Part shown: positions 62,409 through 64,000 of the stretch, one piece after another
Position numbering within the stretch: position 1 is the first letter of the stretch
Layout of the letters: every line of letters starts with the position of its first letter
Source: Streptomyces sp. SCSIO 75703
GTDB taxonomy: Bacteria > Actinomycetota > Actinomycetes > Streptomycetales > Streptomycetaceae
Length of the DNA: 64,000 nt
NCBI RefSeq assembly: GCF_036607905.1
Contig: NZ_CP144555.1
Span: 3,596,001 to 3,660,000, forward strand
Direction of reading: 5' to 3'
Notes under the pieces: model-generated
What the model was told of the DNA's origin: nothing
Seen by the model: only the letters and a program-made list of their open reading frames with translations
Database searches by the model: none
Position numbers and translations under genes: made by a program

Positions 62409-62969
62409 TCAGCCCACACGGTTCGGCGATGCAGTTTCATCTATGAACCCGTGAGTGGCCGGACCGGTTGCCCGTTGCGCAAGCCACCCGGACACCCGAG
62501 GGCCCCCATTCACGGCGAGACCCTGATGAACGGTCCGAACGTGCTGGAAGCCATGGTTCAGGTAGTACGCCTGCAAGCCTGCGTTCGTCGTCCATGCGTC
62601 AAGGCGAAGCCACTTGGCGCCGGCGCGATGGCCGCGATCCCCGGCCCAATCCAGCAGCCGGCCGCCAAGGTCCTGGCCACTATGTGTCCGCGCCACGGTC
62701 AGCTTATTGATGAACAGGCAGGGTTCCTCTAGCTCCTCTGCGGTCCACAGCCCGTCCTCCGCTTCCGGGGTCAACGTGATCGTGGCCGCCGTGACATCAC
62801 CGTCGCGCACCATGAACACCTCCCCTGCCTCAATGGTGGCGAGTAGCTTGTCGGCCGGGTACGGACGCTGCCATTGATCAGTGCCGAGACGAGACAACCA
62901 AGCTGCTGCCTCCTGCCGGAAGGCGAGCAGCTTGGCCAGGTCGTGCGGTTGCGCTGAGCAGATTCTCAC
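62409..62969 (-). CDS. GNAT-family N-acetyltransferase
   Basis: GTG 62969 overlaps the stop of the GntR gene by 4 nt (GTGA). The 186-residue protein has the GNAT fold: VRICSAQPHDLAKLLAFRQEA, GEVFMVRDGDVTAATITLT, FINKLTVARTHSGQDLGGRLL (acetyl-CoA loop), and LDAWTTNAGLQAYYLNHGFQ. It acetylates a small molecule, peptide or protein amine; the substrate is unknown. Coupling to a GntR repressor suggests ligand-controlled expression of resistance or detoxification. Confidence 0.87.
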   Translation of the reverse strand: MRICSAQPHDLAKLLAFRQEAAAWLSRLGTDQWQRPYPADKLLATIEAGEVFMVRDGDVTAATITLTPEAEDGLWTAEELEEPCLFINKLTVARTHSGQDLGGRLLDWAGDRGHRAGAKWLRLDAWTTNAGLQAYYLNHGFQHVRTVHQGLAVNGGPRVSGWLAQRATGPATHGFIDETASPNRVG

Positions 62970-63739
62970 TGAGGCTCGTTCTCTTCCCGGCCGGACAGAG
63001 TGCCGATCTCGTAGTTCATCTGGTTGAGGTCGCCCCGGAAGGTGGTGACCGTGCAGCGGATCGGCCGATCCTCCGAGTAGCCGGTGCGCGTCCAGAGCAG
63101 CACGGGCACCCCGGCGCCGATCTCCAAGAGGCGCGCCTCTTCGGGGGTCGGCATGCGGGCCGCGATCTCGTCGAAGTAGCCCACCTGCTCGATGCCGTGC
63201 GACGCGAGATACCGCGTGGTCCCCTCTTCGATGTCGCCCGGTTCTGCGAGCCGTGGTGACCGCTCTGTGAGCCACCCCGGGTACCAGGTGGCCTGTGTCG
63301 ACCACGGCACGTCATCGACGTACCGGTGGCAGAACCGCAGGACCGTGGTGGACCCCACATCGACCTTCAGCCGTTCCGCGACATCCGCAGACGCCGGGGT
63401 CATCTCGACTCGGAACGTCTGGTGCGGTCGGCGGCCGGCGTTTGTCACGTCCGTGCGATACGCGTCGCCGTTCTGCGGGAAGTCCAGGTTCTCGAACCGG
63501 GACGCGTTGAGCTTGAACACCTCGTGCGATCGAACCTCGTAGCCCAACCCTTGGCTGGACGAGACGAGACCCTGGCTGACCAGGAGACTTAGCCCGTTCC
63601 GCACAGTGTTCCTCGAAGCGTCAAAGCGCTTCATCAGGTCGCTCTCCGACGGCAACCGCGCACCCGGCGCGTACGTGCCGCTGTCGATCTCTCGGCGCAG
63701 GGCATCGGCCACCTGCCGGTACTTCGGCTGCTTGCTCAT
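62966..63739 (-). CDS. GntR/HutC-family repressor (UTRA domain)
   Basis: ATG 63739 follows GGGGG. The 257-residue protein has an N-terminal winged helix (about 5-75; KYRQVADALRREIDSGTYAP, GARLPSESDLMKRFDASRNT) and a UTRA ligand domain (about 95-240; TNAGRRPHQTFRVEMTP, LRFCHRYVDDVPWSTQATWY, RYLASHGIEQVGYFDEI). It is the first gene of an operon with the GNAT gene. Inverted 18-bp operator copies lie in its promoter region. GntR repressors of this type (KorSA) control transfer genes in actinomycete integrative elements, which fits the tRNA-linked island. Confidence 0.88.
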   Translation of the reverse strand: MSKQPKYRQVADALRREIDSGTYAPGARLPSESDLMKRFDASRNTVRNGLSLLVSQGLVSSSQGLGYEVRSHEVFKLNASRFENLDFPQNGDAYRTDVTNAGRRPHQTFRVEMTPASADVAERLKVDVGSTTVLRFCHRYVDDVPWSTQATWYPGWLTERSPRLAEPGDIEEGTTRYLASHGIEQVGYFDEIAARMPTPEEARLLEIGAGVPVLLWTRTGYSEDRPIRCTVTTFRGDLNQMNYEIGTLSGREENEPQ

Positions 63740-63759
63740 GCCCCCATCATGACTCACTC

Positions 63760-63854
63760 GCTCAACTTGTTGGTACATGTGGACCCCAATCCCTTGACGG
63801 CTCACTGTCCGTGGGTGCAGCATCACTGCATCGGCTTGTACCAACAAGTTGAGC
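63760..63854. promoter_or_regulatory. paired 18-bp inverted operator copies at the GntR promoter
   Basis: GCTCAACTTGTTGGTACA (63760-63777) reappears inverted as TGTACCAACAAGTTGAGC (63837-63854), perfect over 18 bp, 59 bp apart. One copy covers the GntR promoter, the other the divergent gene at the right edge. The repressor could loop the DNA and shut both promoters. Confidence 0.8.
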
Positions 63855-63933
63855 AAGCGGAGTAATTCCCTTGAGTTGTCTTCGCCTGCGCTGATGCACA
63901 GGGCGGGGACGCTGCAATCCCGCTAAAGGCCAG

Positions 63934-64000
63934 GTGAAACAGGGTTTCGGCCCGTACTGGCGAGGTGGCCCGGTGACCGCGAGCAACGGCCGGAGGGTGG
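63934..64000 (+). CDS. possible gene start at the right edge
   Basis: GTG 63934 follows AAAGG at a 4-nt distance and the frame stays open to the window end (22 codons, opening MKQGFGPYWRGGPV). It would be divergent from the GntR gene and controlled by the same operators. Too short to identify. Confidence 0.35.
   Translation, partial: MKQGFGPYWRGGPVTASNGRRV

Overview
The window is high-GC actinobacterial DNA and almost certainly from a Streptomyces chromosome. Evidence: extreme third-position GC giving long antisense shadow reading frames, frequent GTG starts, a tandem pair of sporulation-type sigma factors (SigF and SigN types), a Streptomyces subtilisin-inhibitor protein, GAF-ANTAR regulators, a SigE-family ECF sigma factor and a phosphorothioate-type HNH nuclease. 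From memory only, the order sigma factor / acyl-CoA ligase / PAS kinase / tRNA-Ser / tRNA-Arg / response regulator / MFS-MarR / sigN-sigF / tadA / upp resembles the S. coelicolor core chromosome; I could not verify this.

Layout, core part (1 to about 49.1 kb). 1-2.4 kb: a minus-strand ABC transporter operon whose ATPase gene carries a frameshift. 2.7 kb: tRNA-Ser(UGA). 3-8.6 kb: a 1,877-residue repetitive surface protein. 9.2-13 kb: a DUF4232 lipoprotein, a primase-polymerase-like protein and a small secreted protein, separated by repeat-rich spacers. 13.2-20.3 kb: SigE-family sigma factor, acyl-CoA ligase behind two perfect palindromes, and a 1,543-residue degenerate PAS/kinase/receiver protein. 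20.5-21.7 kb: protease inhibitor, tRNA-Ser(GCU), tRNA-Arg(ACG). 21.7-28.7 kb: Nudix remnant, DUF2797 protein, amidohydrolase, orphan OmpR-type regulator, PPOX/F420 protein, STAS protein, two GAF-ANTAR genes (the second with two frameshifts) and a YceI protein. 28.8-36 kb: an MFS-carboxypeptidase-regulatory-domain fusion with its MarR regulator, sigN, sigF and a set of small membrane proteins. 36.2-42.1 kb: tRNA-Ser(CGA), tadA and partner, upp, LytR_C protein, HdeD family protein, HhH-GPD repair protein. 42.5-48.1 kb: CopC/CopD protein, UvrA-like ATPase, divergent ArsI/ArsR pair.

Accessory part (about 48.1 kb to the right edge). It starts with a sulfur-binding-domain/HNH nuclease and then, at about 49.13 kb, an abrupt junction to a 5'-truncated RHS gene with a Stv-like C-terminal domain and an adjacent DUF7919 gene, read here as a toxin-tip/immunity module. 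There follow a methyltransferase with an unrecognised partner, a CoiA-like protein, a complete IS3-family element with a 3-bp target duplication, and a 3' tRNA-Ser(GGA) fragment that looks like an integration (att) scar. Beyond it are a C5 cytosine methyltransferase, a candidate PD-(D/E)XK nuclease partner, a DUF4238 protein, an AlbA_2/HATPase (Schlafen-like) protein in visibly lower-GC DNA, a GNAT acetyltransferase and a GntR repressor flanked by 18-bp inverted operator copies. No integrase or replication gene is visible, so one end of the element probably lies beyond the right edge.

The region most likely to hold something undescribed is 48.1-63.9 kb, a mixed defence/competition island: phosphorothioate-dependent restriction, an orphan RHS toxin module, a candidate restriction-modification pair with a nuclease I do not recognise, and an AlbA_2 ATPase. 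Three single-base frameshifts in otherwise well-conserved core genes (near 2114, 27559 and 27814) could be real mutations or sequence errors and should be settled before those genes are called inactive.
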